Source of the DNA: CAYQDB01 sp964416195
GTDB taxonomy: Bacteria > Zixibacteria > MSB-5A5 > GN15 > FEB-12
Direction of reading: 5' to 3'
DNA: 60,256 nucleotides
Assembly: GCA_964416195.1 (NCBI GenBank)
Contig: CAYQDB010000013.1
Location: 1-60,256, forward strand
This document shows positions 42,494 through 51,671 of this stretch, piece by piece. Every line of letters starts with the position of its first letter. Within the stretch, counting starts at the first letter, position 1. The notes beneath the pieces were generated by a model, which saw only the letters and a program-made list of their open reading frames with translations, ran no database searches and was not told the DNA's origin. Made by a program: the position numbers and the translations under genes.

Positions 42494-44581
42494 ATGAAAT
42501 CATTAAGGCAACCAACTCTTAAAACGCTGGGGCTGGGCACGGTCCTCGGGATATTTCAACGCGGACAATTGCCGACCACTGCCGGAAATCTCATCAATCA
42601 GATTTTCGGAGAACCCGGCAATCGCGGGGCAGCGGTTATCTCAGGGGCTAATGGGATAGTCGGCGCGGGTAAAACAATGCAACTCGGTTCCAGACTGCTG
42701 CCCTTTGATGTCCCCTTGATCAGCCTGGACTTTCCCGGAGCTCCCGATGGTATTGGCGGTCAATACCAGGGATTAAGAGATTCCTTTGGGCAAAAGCGCG
42801 CTGATGAGATTATGGCGAATATCGTCAGGTTAAGCTATGATGGTCGACATCTCCCCTCCGAATTGAAAGGGCTTCGACCCCGTTTTCTTCTGGAAGCAAT
42901 ACCGGAAATTCTTGATATCAAGAAAGCTCACTATGAGATTTTCCGCGAAGCTTTTCCAACGATAGAAATTCGCTCGGTTACCTCAGGATTCCCGAGTTCT
43001 GAACTGGGTGTTGGCATTGCCCACCCTGCCTTTCCTCACCAAATCAATAGAATCTGGGAAATTGTGGAAACAGATGTTTCCCCAATCACTCAACTCTTTT
43101 GGGCTTTGGGGCTGATTCCAGTTCCCGTCAGCGATCACTGGTCTTTTGTTCTGGACGTGCTCTTTTGTGGTTTGACTCTGGCCGGTTTAAGATATCATCG
43201 AGCCTCCAACATGCCCTTCTGGAAGATAGACAAGTTCGTCCGAAAATTAATGGGGCCAAACCCATTCCGGGCGCATGATGCAATCGGCGCCAAAGGGGCC
43301 AATTTTCTGACCTGGTCATGCCTGCATCACTTGAGCAAAAAGTATGGAGCATTGTTCACCCCGACTCCTGAGCTGGAAGAGCGCAAAGAGAGCGGGCAAA
43401 ACTGGTATCCTATGAATCATTTCAGGCCGTTGGTTGACTGGGCTATGGAAGACAGTGATGAGGATGATTTCCAAAGCTGGATCTTGGGTCCGATGATTCA
43501 GATGACCAGCCTGATGCTCCACGAGAAAAGATCGCACCTTTCCCATATCAACACAATTGGCGAATTATGTGCCCAGTTCCGCCGGGGGATTCTGGCTTTC
43601 ATCCGCAATCTTGGACCGGACTCCGCGGTCAGAAGAGTTGAATCTTATCACAGATTGCATCCCAAAGCAGCTGGATGTTGCTGGTATCCTGACGTATTTG
43701 ACGGGATTGACCAGCCGGAATGGCAACAGCTTTATGTCAACGCCGAACACGATGGAAATGTGGGGATCGTTGCCATTGGCCGGGAAAGCTACAACAGTGA
43801 CGTGGACATCGAATTGAACCGAGCCATTGATTGGCTTAAGACCGAACGAATAGACCATGTGATTGTCACCGGCGACTTTCATCTTTCCACACAGATGGTC
43901 GGCGCTGACACAAGCGAGTTCTTCCCTGCCCTGAACGAAGTGGAGAAGGGTCTGGAGATTTCAAGCTCCTGGTCACAAACGGCCAGACGACTCAGCAGCG
44001 AGTTTAAAGTCTCCGTTGGCTTTATAAATGGTAAGCGCTGCCTGGGAGGATTTCTGGAACTGCTTATGCATTGCCACTATCTTATCGCCACGGAAGACGC
44101 AACACTGGGCATGCCGGAAGTAACGCTGCCCGTTGTCCCCGGTATGGAAGGATGTCATTGGCCATTCAGGAAGGCTCGTTCTGAGGACTGGTCGAAACTT
44201 CTTGATTTATTGCTGAGCGGAAGACCGGTTAATGCCAAGAAGGCAGTCGGCTGGCTGATCGATTATGCCGGATCAATAGAAGAGTCATTGCAGATAGCCT
44301 GGAAAGTTGCGGTGGAGGGTGAACAGGGTCCCATTCCAAGGAGAAAAGTGATAGAGGAGGCGCTGAAGGGGATACCGACCGAAATCAGCCTACCGGATGC
44401 CGGCAACCCGGCGGTCGAGGCAGCCCGAAAAGCAATAATTGATTGCATCCTCCAATCATGCGGTTCTTCCCTGCCGGAAGCCCTCGCTGTGCAGGCGAAG
44501 CATTCGGCTGGTTTCATGAATTCCCACTTCTGTCGGGAAGGGATAATTGGGGCGGAATGCGCAAAGATTATGAACGTTTAG
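42494..44581 (+). CDS. 3-hydroxyacyl-CoA dehydrogenase / enoyl-CoA hydratase fusion, dehydrogenase first
   Basis: 695 residues. The N-terminal part (about 40-400) is a 3-hydroxyacyl-CoA dehydrogenase: a Rossmann segment (AAVISGANGIVGAGK), TSGFPSSELGVGIAHPAFP and a conserved WALGLIPVPVSDHWSF helix region. The C-terminal part (about 410-640) is crotonase-like, with VGIVAIG, VIVTGDF and GGFLELLMHCHYLIATEDATLGMPEV. FadB-type proteins have the opposite order. With the thiolase it may carry out beta-oxidation of 3-hydroxypimelyl-CoA. The Rossmann motif is atypical, and the crotonase part has an oxyanion Gly-Gly but lacks one clear acid pair. Confidence 0.75.
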   Translation: MKSLRQPTLKTLGLGTVLGIFQRGQLPTTAGNLINQIFGEPGNRGAAVISGANGIVGAGKTMQLGSRLLPFDVPLISLDFPGAPDGIGGQYQGLRDSFGQKRADEIMANIVRLSYDGRHLPSELKGLRPRFLLEAIPEILDIKKAHYEIFREAFPTIEIRSVTSGFPSSELGVGIAHPAFPHQINRIWEIVETDVSPITQLFWALGLIPVPVSDHWSFVLDVLFCGLTLAGLRYHRASNMPFWKIDKFVRKLMGPNPFRAHDAIGAKGANFLTWSCLHHLSKKYGALFTPTPELEERKESGQNWYPMNHFRPLVDWAMEDSDEDDFQSWILGPMIQMTSLMLHEKRSHLSHINTIGELCAQFRRGILAFIRNLGPDSAVRRVESYHRLHPKAAGCCWYPDVFDGIDQPEWQQLYVNAEHDGNVGIVAIGRESYNSDVDIELNRAIDWLKTERIDHVIVTGDFHLSTQMVGADTSEFFPALNEVEKGLEISSSWSQTARRLSSEFKVSVGFINGKRCLGGFLELLMHCHYLIATEDATLGMPEVTLPVVPGMEGCHWPFRKARSEDWSKLLDLLLSGRPVNAKKAVGWLIDYAGSIEESLQIAWKVAVEGEQGPIPRRKVIEEALKGIPTEISLPDAGNPAVEAARKAIIDCILQSCGSSLPEALAVQAKHSAGFMNSHFCREGIIGAECAKIMNV

Positions 44582-44598
44582 GGAAACCACATAGGAGG

Positions 44599-44733
44599 CT
44601 GTTGAGAAACGGTTCAAGCGTCATTGCGAGTCCGGCTAAGCCGGACGTGGCAATCTCCAGGTGGTTGCCCTGTAATGACCAGAGATTGCTACGCTTCGCA
44701 CGCAATGACGGAAACATTACTTTTTCAACAACC
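44599..44733. repeat. Dispersed repeat family A, copy 4
   Basis: GTTGAGAAACGGTTCAAGCG at the left, then TCATTGCGAG, GTGGCAATCTC, AGATTGCTACG, CGCAATGACGG and TACTTTTTCAAC at the right. This is the best-preserved copy with full outer arms. It sits between the fusion gene and the second BcrB-like gene. Confidence 0.75.
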
Positions 44734-44771
44734 CAGGTCATATTATAAGATACTTTTTGTGGAGAGACATA

Positions 44772-46016
44772 ATGAGTGAAGAGAAAAAGGCCACTATTAA
44801 GAAAATTCGGGCCACTGGCCATATGAGAAAAATAATGGCTGATTACTTCTATGAATTAGATCGTGCTTCTCGCCAAGGGCCACAGAAAATTGCCTGGTGC
44901 ACAAGTGTTGGCCCCGCTGAGCTTTTGCTGAGCTTAGGATTTCTTGTCCACTACCCGGAGAATCATGGCGCCATGCTGGGAGCTACCCGAACGGCCAACG
45001 ATTACATACCCGTCGCCAATGCCATTGGCTATTCTCCGGATATCTGTTCTTACCTGACAAGTGATATTGGAGCCTTCATCAAAAAGGAAACCCCACTCTC
45101 TCGGGCTTATGAGGGAATCGAAGGAGTTCCCAAGCCCGATGTGCTAGTCTTTAACACTAACCAATGCCGCGAAGTCCAGGATTGGCTGTCCTGGTATTCC
45201 AGGGAGTTACAGGTTCCTATAATGGGAATCTCCACTTACTGCAATATCGGTAAAATTACGGACAACGCCTTAGAGAGCATTGTTCAACAGATCAAAGATC
45301 TAATCCCGCCTCTGGAGAAGATCTCCGGCAACAAGTTTGATATTGACAAATTCCGCCATGTTATGGCCTTGTCCAAGAAGTGCACTGAATTATGGAAGAA
45401 AGTCTTGGAGACAAATATGACCGCCCCAGCCCCCATGAGTTTCTTTGACGCCACCATTCATATGGGTCCTGCTGTCGTTCTGAGGGGTTCTGAGACGGCC
45501 GTCGAATACTACGAATTACTTCTGCAGGAGTTAGAAGAAAGAATCGCGAACGGTGTGGGGGCTGTTGACGGGGAGAAGTTCCGCCTCTATTGGGAAGGTA
45601 TGCCCATTTGGGGTAAACTGAGAGATTTATCCGAATTCTTTATCGGGTTTAACACAGCGGTTATTGCCTCGACATACTGCAACAGTTGGATTTTCAAGGC
45701 CTTCGATCCGGCCGATCCCTTTATGAGTATGGCTCGGGCTTATACCGAGATATTCATCGTGAGAGATGAAGACTTCAAGGAAAAATATATCGAGGAAATC
45801 GTCCATAAGTTCAAACTGGATGGGATCCTGTTCCATGATTCCAAAACCTGCCCGGCCAACTCCAATAACCGCTATGGCATGCCGGAAAGGCTTGAAAAAC
45901 GACTGGGTATTCCCACCCTCACCATAAATGGAGATTTGAATGACCTGCGCTGTTATTCGGAAGAGCAGGCCAAGACGAACATTGAAGCTTTTATTGAGCA
46001 ATTAGAGGCAAAATAG
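44772..46016 (+). CDS. Stand-alone BcrB/HgdB-like protein (2-hydroxyacyl-CoA dehydratase family)
   Basis: 414 residues. Similar layout to Thauera-type BcrB: AVEYYELLLQELEERIANG, FRLYWEGMPIWGKLRDL and VIASTYCNSW match family blocks. Three cysteines at cluster-ligand positions are Cys92 (DICSYLTSDIG), Cys132 (NTNQCREVQ) and Cys360 (SKTCPANSN). It differs clearly from BzdO in the same island and has no BcrC/BzdN-like partner, but has its own activator gene next door. It may be a homodimeric reductase or dehydratase, or a double-cubane-cluster protein. GGAGAG precedes ATG 44772. Confidence 0.85.
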   Translation: MSEEKKATIKKIRATGHMRKIMADYFYELDRASRQGPQKIAWCTSVGPAELLLSLGFLVHYPENHGAMLGATRTANDYIPVANAIGYSPDICSYLTSDIGAFIKKETPLSRAYEGIEGVPKPDVLVFNTNQCREVQDWLSWYSRELQVPIMGISTYCNIGKITDNALESIVQQIKDLIPPLEKISGNKFDIDKFRHVMALSKKCTELWKKVLETNMTAPAPMSFFDATIHMGPAVVLRGSETAVEYYELLLQELEERIANGVGAVDGEKFRLYWEGMPIWGKLRDLSEFFIGFNTAVIASTYCNSWIFKAFDPADPFMSMARAYTEIFIVRDEDFKEKYIEEIVHKFKLDGILFHDSKTCPANSNNRYGMPERLEKRLGIPTLTINGDLNDLRCYSEEQAKTNIEAFIEQLEAK

Positions 46017-46053
46017 ACGATTCCTCTGCCAAAGATGGGTGGAATAATATCTG

Positions 46054-46845
46054 ATGAACTGTTTTGTGGGAATTGACATTGGCGCTTCCACCACCAAGGC
46101 GATCATTATCAATGAAGAAAAGGAGGTTCTCGGCCATTCAGTAAATAATTCCGGAGCTGATTTCGAAGTTGCGGCTGACCAGGCTTTTGGAAAAGCTCGT
46201 GAAAATGCCGGGCGTGAAGGTTCAGATAAGTGCATTATTGTGACGACCGGATACGGGAGGCGTAACGTTCCATATGCGGATGCAACAAAAACTGAAATCA
46301 GCTGTCATGCCGGGGGCAGTTTTCACTATTTCCCTCATGCCCACACTTTGATTGACATCGGCGGGCAGGACAGCAAAATTATAAGGATTGATGGCACGGG
46401 AAAGAGAACCAGCTTCAAGATGAATCGGAAGTGTGCTGCCGGCACCGGGGCCTTTCTGGAAGAGATAGCAAACCGCCTAAAAATTAAACTGGGAAAGCTT
46501 AACGAGCTTGCGGAAAAGGCGGAAAGCAGTATTCAGATAGGCAGTTACTGCACAGTGTTTACCGCCACGGAAATCCTGGCCAGAATAAGAGAAGGTATCG
46601 ATGTGACGGATATCGTCAAAGGCGTTTTCAATTCGGTAATAAAGAGAGTTTTTGAGATGGACTCCATGGAAGGGAATGTTGTGATGAGCGGAGGAGTGGT
46701 GGCATATAATCCTTTTCTGGTCACGATGTTTGAAGAAAGAATAGAAAAAAAGATATTCGTACCGCCTCTTCCCCAGTTGACGGGCGCCTTCGGTGCGGCT
46801 CTATATGCTTTAGAAAGTAAAGGTAAAGGAGGTCTAAATGCTTGA
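46054..46845 (+). CDS. ATP-dependent activator (HgdC/BcrA-type) for the BcrB-like protein
   Basis: 263 residues, ASKHA ATPase with the canonical features GIDIGASTTKAI, DIGGQDSKII (101-110), and Cys127 (RKCAAGTG) and Cys166 (SYCTVFTATE), the two cysteines that hold the [4Fe-4S] cluster between two monomers. It lacks the N-terminal extension of BzdQ and resembles the homodimeric activator of 2-hydroxyacyl-CoA dehydratases more than BzdP or BzdQ. It follows its probable partner by 37 bases, and its end overlaps the ligase gene by 8 bases. Confidence 0.92.
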   Translation: MNCFVGIDIGASTTKAIIINEEKEVLGHSVNNSGADFEVAADQAFGKARENAGREGSDKCIIVTTGYGRRNVPYADATKTEISCHAGGSFHYFPHAHTLIDIGGQDSKIIRIDGTGKRTSFKMNRKCAAGTGAFLEEIANRLKIKLGKLNELAEKAESSIQIGSYCTVFTATEILARIREGIDVTDIVKGVFNSVIKRVFEMDSMEGNVVMSGGVVAYNPFLVTMFEERIEKKIFVPPLPQLTGAFGAALYALESKGKGGLNA

Positions 46846-48928
46846 CGGTTTGTTCAAACCCAGATCGGTGGCAGTTATTGGTGCCTCAAATAATCCTTTG
46901 AGCATCGGCCATATTGTTATTCAAAACCTTGTTGATCATAATTACAAAGGTCCCATCTACCCCATCAATCCAAAGTCAAAAGTTATTAAGAGTTTCAAAG
47001 CTTACCCCTCAATTGGCGATGTCCCGGATGAAATAGACCTGGTGAACATATCCATTAAGAACACCCTGGTTCCTACTATTCTTGAAGATTGCGGCAAAAA
47101 GGGCGTGAAGTTTGCCATTGTTCATACGGCCGGCTTTAAGGAGGTAGGCGAAGAGGGGCTTCAACTCGAAAAGCAGATTGTTGAAATTGCCCACAAGCAT
47201 GGAATGCGCATTTACGGGCCCAACTCCCAGGGCATTCAAAACTCCGATCCTTCGGTATCCGTCTATGCCAATTTTACCTTTGTGCCCATGAAGCCCGGAA
47301 ACATCTCCATAGTGGCCCAGAGTGGAGGGGTGGGCGAGACATTAAAATTGCACCTTCATCGTATCGGCAAGGGGATAAGGATGTATTCCAGTTTTGGGAA
47401 TGAGGCCGACGTGAGCATGAATGAAATCATCGATTACTTTGGCCAGGATGAAGAGACAAGAGTCATCATGGTTCATATCGAAACCCTCAAGGATCCTGCC
47501 GGCTTTCTCGAGGTCGCTAGCCGTGTAATCCGAAAGAAACCTGTTCTGGCATTGAAGACGGGGAGGACATCTGAAGGTGTTGCTGCTGTTGCTTCTCATA
47601 CCGGCTCTCTGATGGAGCAGGACACCTTGGCGGATGTAATCTTTAAAAAGAGCGGCGTTCTTCGCTTCCATTCCCAGCAGGAGATGATTGAGGCCGCCAT
47701 TGCTCTTTCGACGCAGCCGATTCCGAAGTCCGAGAAGGTTGTTATTGTTACCAACACGGGAGGGCCGGCAATCATTGCCGTGGACGAATGCATCTCGGCT
47801 GGCATAAAACTGGCAGAATTAAGTCCCCAAACCGGCAAGGCCTTGGGGGAACTTCTCTTTTCAGAGGCAATTGTCTCAAATCCGGTTGATGTGATTGCCA
47901 CCGCCGGCGCCAAGGAGTATGGCGGCACCGTGGAGATTCTTTTGAAGGATCCCAACATCGATTCCCTTATTCTCAATTTCGTAACACCTCCATTTGTCGA
48001 CTGCGAAGAGGTTGCCCGTAAACTTGCTGAGATTGGAACGACTGCCCAAAAGCCCATCATTTGTATCGTGCTGACTATAGAGGAGAGATGGGGTGAAGTA
48101 ATTCGCCTGATTAGAGAAAGCGGCATTCCGGTATATGATTTTGCTGAATCAGCATCCAAAGCTCTGGCAGCGATGATAAAATACGGTCAAATTCTTCAGC
48201 AAGAAACGCCTGAGTATCGAGAATACGAAAGTGACAAGAAGAAGGCGGAAGAAATCATAAGCCGTCACCGGGGGCAGGACAAGTTTCTGCCACAAACCGA
48301 CGTTTTCGAACTTCTCAAATGCTACGGAATTCCCACCGTAAGAACCATACGGATAGAGACCAAAGAGGAACTCAAAAAGGAAGCTCAGAAGCTCAACTAT
48401 CCGCTGGTCTTAAAGGTTGATGCTGAAGAGGTTGTCCACAAAACGGATGCCGGAGGTGTTTCCCTTGATCTTCAGAACGAAACTTCACTTCTGGATGCCT
48501 TTGATAAAATGGCCGGGAAGTTCAAAAAATATAAGCCCGGCTTTATCCTCCAGGAACATCTGACAGAGGGCAAAGAAGTTATTATGGGAGCCAAAGCGAA
48601 TGAAGGTCTCGGGCCAACGCTTATGTTTGGTTTAGGCGGCGTCTTTGTTGAAACTCTGAAAGACGTTCAATTCAGGCTGGCACCGCTTTCACGGCAAGAA
48701 GCTTTGGAGATGATTCGATCCATTAAAGGATATCCTATTCTGGAAGGTGCAAGAGGAGCGAAACCGGTAGATATTAATAAACTGGCCGAAATACTGGTCC
48801 GACTCTCTCAGTTCACCTCTGATTTCCCGGAAATAGATGAGATGGATTTAAATCCTATCTTTGCTTTTGAGAAAGGAAAAGGCGCTGAGGTTGTCGATGC
48901 CCGCCTGAAGATAAAAAATGTCGAGTAG
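46838..48928 (+). CDS. ADP-forming acyl-CoA synthetase (acetate-CoA ligase family)
   Basis: 696 residues, fused alpha and beta parts. It has an N-terminal CoA-binding domain (VAVIGASNNPLSIG), succinyl-CoA-synthetase-like domains with phosphohistidine His254 in VASHTGSL, and a C-terminal ATP-grasp domain (PLVLKVDAEEVVHKTDAGGV). It could conserve energy from an acyl-CoA as ATP, or run in reverse to activate an acid. No AMP-forming aryl-CoA ligase is in the window, so it is one candidate for aromatic acid activation, but the substrate is unknown. AAAGGAGG lies upstream of ATG 46838. Confidence 0.9.
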   Translation: MLDGLFKPRSVAVIGASNNPLSIGHIVIQNLVDHNYKGPIYPINPKSKVIKSFKAYPSIGDVPDEIDLVNISIKNTLVPTILEDCGKKGVKFAIVHTAGFKEVGEEGLQLEKQIVEIAHKHGMRIYGPNSQGIQNSDPSVSVYANFTFVPMKPGNISIVAQSGGVGETLKLHLHRIGKGIRMYSSFGNEADVSMNEIIDYFGQDEETRVIMVHIETLKDPAGFLEVASRVIRKKPVLALKTGRTSEGVAAVASHTGSLMEQDTLADVIFKKSGVLRFHSQQEMIEAAIALSTQPIPKSEKVVIVTNTGGPAIIAVDECISAGIKLAELSPQTGKALGELLFSEAIVSNPVDVIATAGAKEYGGTVEILLKDPNIDSLILNFVTPPFVDCEEVARKLAEIGTTAQKPIICIVLTIEERWGEVIRLIRESGIPVYDFAESASKALAAMIKYGQILQQETPEYREYESDKKKAEEIISRHRGQDKFLPQTDVFELLKCYGIPTVRTIRIETKEELKKEAQKLNYPLVLKVDAEEVVHKTDAGGVSLDLQNETSLLDAFDKMAGKFKKYKPGFILQEHLTEGKEVIMGAKANEGLGPTLMFGLGGVFVETLKDVQFRLAPLSRQEALEMIRSIKGYPILEGARGAKPVDINKLAEILVRLSQFTSDFPEIDEMDLNPIFAFEKGKGAEVVDARLKIKNVE

Positions 48929-48937
48929 GTAAGAGAG

Positions 48938-49112
48938 AGACTGTCTCATAAGTCACCCGTTCTGTCAGTTCTTGCGTTTGGCTTGCCAAACGTGTGAACT
49001 GACAGTTTTCGGAATGTGTTGAGCACTACTCACTTCTAGGACGACTCGTCAGGTCACACCGCTAACTTCGTCGGCGCCAAGACCTGACGAAACGTAGTTT
49101 TGGGACAACCTC
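48938..49112. repeat. MITE-like element with GAGGYTGTCTCAAAAG ends, copy B
   Basis: Left end GAGACTGTCTCATAAG (48938-48953), right end GTTTTGGGACAACCTC (49097-49112), about 175 bases. Inside are two hairpins: CTGTCAGTTC/GAACTGACAG (48962-48995) and CGTCAGGTC/GACCTGACG (49047-49089). It follows the ligase stop by nine bases and may end that transcript. No gene lies in 48929-49190. Confidence 0.6.
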
Positions 49113-49190
49113 GAGACGTGTATGACCAGCAATATAGGTTACACGGCACCCCGCCGCTTGCGGTGGGATCACAATTAGTATGATGTTATC

Positions 49191-50603
49191 ATGAATTGGA
49201 TTCCTCTGAGTATTGTCTGTTCTTATGTAATCCTCCTTTATGTGATTACTTGGCTAACGCGCCGCCTTAGTCGGGGAGGAATGATAGCCTACCTTTTGGC
49301 GGGACGAAACCTCCCTTTCTGGATAATTGCTCCACTTCTGACAGGTCTGGCCATCGGCGGTGCATCCACCATTGGCGTAGCTGAACGTGCCTACAACGCT
49401 GGAATATCTGCCGGGTGGTATAATGCCGCCTGGGCTGCCGGAGCGCTTTTAGTCGGTTTAATCGCAGCCCACCGCTACCGTCAATTGGAGATCAGCACTC
49501 TTCCGGAACTTTTTGAAAGACATTACAGCGTATCCGGCCGGGTTATCGGGGCGACTGGACAGCTTGTCTTGCAACTTGTCATTACTTCCCTTCAGTATGT
49601 AGCCGGCGGCGCTATCCTGTCATCCTTACTTCCCGACGTGTTTAGCTTTCAGACGGGGATGCTGGTTACGGCAGTGGTTTTCGTAGGCATCGCCTTGATC
49701 GGGGGGTTCTGGGCGGCCGGCTTAACAAACATCATCAATGTGGTTTTTATTTACGCAGGAGTCATCCTGGGAGCTGTCATGGCCGTGGGAAAAGTCGGAG
49801 GATTCGGTGAGATTGTGGCTAAACTTCCCTCTCAGCATCCGGGTTTCGATCTCGGTGCAATCGGCTGGGGACTTGTTATCGCATGGTTTGTGGTCATGTG
49901 CACAACGGTCTTTTCAGTACAATCGATAGTGCAGATAAGTTTTGCCGCCAAGGATTCCCGCTCTGCTAGGAGAGGTTTTATACTAGGAGGACTCATAATA
50001 TTGCCTGTCGGTTTCATTAGTGCTATTATTGGCGTTGCCGCGGCCATTTTGCATCCAGGAATTATCCCCACCGAAGCTCTTCCCCGCACGGTCTTGAGTT
50101 TAAGTCCTTTTGTAGCGGGTATTATTCTTGCGGGACTTTGGGCAGCCGATGTATCCACCGCTTCCGCCCTTTTGATTGGAAGCGCCACATTGGTTGTGGG
50201 AGATTTGATCAAGAGATTTGTGGCTCCGGACCTTACAGAGAAGGGCGAAAGAGTAGTTTCTCGAGTTTCGGTTTTGGCGCTGAGTGTTTTCACCTATGTT
50301 TTGGCCGTCTCGGTTTCCGGTATTCTCAAAACATTGCTTATCGGCCTGACATTGACCACTGCCTATACTTTGGTGACCTTAATGACCATTTTCTGGCCCA
50401 GATTATGCAGACGCTCACATGCAACATGGACTTTGCTCATGGCGATGGTTGCCCTGGTTGTTTGGCTTATTTTCCCTCAACTTCAGTTCTCTTTTCAAAA
50501 GATAGGGCTTCCTCATCCAATCTATTTCTGTTGGATCGTGAGTCTGGTTACGTTTTTCATTGTGTTTATGTTAGACAAAAGAAGAATACAAGCGCCCAAT
50601 TGA
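49191..50603 (+). CDS. Sodium:solute symporter family transporter
   Basis: 470 residues with about 12-13 hydrophobic segments. The SSS signature is seen in YLLAGRNLPFWIIAPLLTGLAIGGASTIG near the N-terminus and WAADVSTASALLIGSATLVVGDL in the middle. It probably imports an organic anion by sodium symport. Placed between the ligase and the ring-opening genes, it is a candidate for aromatic acid uptake (inference). No clear ribosome-binding site before ATG 49191. Confidence 0.88.
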   Translation: MNWIPLSIVCSYVILLYVITWLTRRLSRGGMIAYLLAGRNLPFWIIAPLLTGLAIGGASTIGVAERAYNAGISAGWYNAAWAAGALLVGLIAAHRYRQLEISTLPELFERHYSVSGRVIGATGQLVLQLVITSLQYVAGGAILSSLLPDVFSFQTGMLVTAVVFVGIALIGGFWAAGLTNIINVVFIYAGVILGAVMAVGKVGGFGEIVAKLPSQHPGFDLGAIGWGLVIAWFVVMCTTVFSVQSIVQISFAAKDSRSARRGFILGGLIILPVGFISAIIGVAAAILHPGIIPTEALPRTVLSLSPFVAGIILAGLWAADVSTASALLIGSATLVVGDLIKRFVAPDLTEKGERVVSRVSVLALSVFTYVLAVSVSGILKTLLIGLTLTTAYTLVTLMTIFWPRLCRRSHATWTLLMAMVALVVWLIFPQLQFSFQKIGLPHPIYFCWIVSLVTFFIVFMLDKRRIQAPN

Positions 50604-50648
50604 TGGCGGGATCTTTATTTTCATGAACTCATAGCCTGTGAGACAATC

Positions 50649-51599
50649 ATGGCAAAAAGTACTAATAAAGCTCAGCTTCGCGTCGGTGTCATTGGTATGG
50701 GCCCCATAGGATCTACGTTGGCAGCCCGTCTCATCGATGCCGGAGCATTCGTAGTCCCGTGTGACGTTGATCGCGAGAAAATTGATATGATTAAAAAAGC
50801 CGGGATTCGCTTGGAGCACAAGATCGACAGAGAAGTCAGTATAACTGAGGCATGTTACTCCGCACAGGAGTTGCAGAGATATGACCTTGATCTTGTCGCT
50901 ATCGCAGTGAAAACTCCGAGCCTTGAGAAGGTAGTCTCCGCACTCAAAAAGGCAACCCCGGAAAGAGCATTTGTGATGTGCGCTCAGAATGGTTTGGATA
51001 ACGAACTGGAGATTGCCAGGGCTTTTGGTAAGGATAGAACGCTGCGAATGGTGGTCAATTATGCCGGGAGCATGAGTGCTCCAAACACCGTGCACGTCAC
51101 GTTCTTCAATCCACCCAACTATATCGCTGCCTTGACGCCGATGGGCAAAGCCGTGGCAAGCACAACAGCCCAGTTACTTAGCTCTGTCAGTTTGAAGACG
51201 GAAGTTCCCGGCAACATTCAGAGTTATGTCTGGGAAAAGGTGATCCTAAATGCCGCTCTTGCCCCGGTCTGTGCCATCACGCGGTTGACAATGAAGGATG
51301 TTATGGATTCCCCCCAGGGTCTGGAAATCGTGAAGGCGATTATTGATGAATCTGTTCGTGTTGCTGAAGCAGAGGGGATTAAGTTTGGAAAGGATTTCCG
51401 GCAGTTTTGTATCAAATACTTGAAAGGCGGTGGTTACCACCGTCCCTCAATGCTGGTGGATCTGGAGAACGGCCTCCGGACAGAGATTGACCGTTTGAAT
51501 GGAAGAATCGTGGAGTACGGACGTAAGCACGACCTGCCCACGCCTTTTAACCAGACCATAACAGCCTTAGTTCATATGCTGGAGAGTTCATCAAAATGA
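50649..51599 (+). CDS. Ketopantoate reductase family protein
   Basis: 316 residues of the ApbA/PanE family. NAD(P) motif VGVIGMGPIGSTLAARL near residue 12; ketopantoate_reductase C-terminal domain with VWEKVILNAALAPVCAITRL and EVV-like acidic helix, RPSMLVDLENGLRTEIDRLNG. True PanE makes pantoate for CoA. In a catabolic cluster it may act on another 2-oxo acid or be a CoA supply gene; the sequence cannot decide. It lies 45 bases after the transporter and about 70 bases before had. Confidence 0.85.
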   Translation: MAKSTNKAQLRVGVIGMGPIGSTLAARLIDAGAFVVPCDVDREKIDMIKKAGIRLEHKIDREVSITEACYSAQELQRYDLDLVAIAVKTPSLEKVVSALKKATPERAFVMCAQNGLDNELEIARAFGKDRTLRMVVNYAGSMSAPNTVHVTFFNPPNYIAALTPMGKAVASTTAQLLSSVSLKTEVPGNIQSYVWEKVILNAALAPVCAITRLTMKDVMDSPQGLEIVKAIIDESVRVAEAEGIKFGKDFRQFCIKYLKGGGYHRPSMLVDLENGLRTEIDRLNGRIVEYGRKHDLPTPFNQTITALVHMLESSSK

Positions 51600-51671
51600 A
51601 CACAATAGCTGAGAAGAAATGGGATTGACAACTAAGGAAAATATTTGGATACTTGCTTCCAGGAGGAAACC

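Noticed and set aside
44772..46016. Treating the BcrB-like gene as a duplicate bzdO
   Set aside because: It shares the superfamily but its blocks align better with BcrB than BzdO, it has no BcrC/BzdN partner, and has its own HgdC-type activator.
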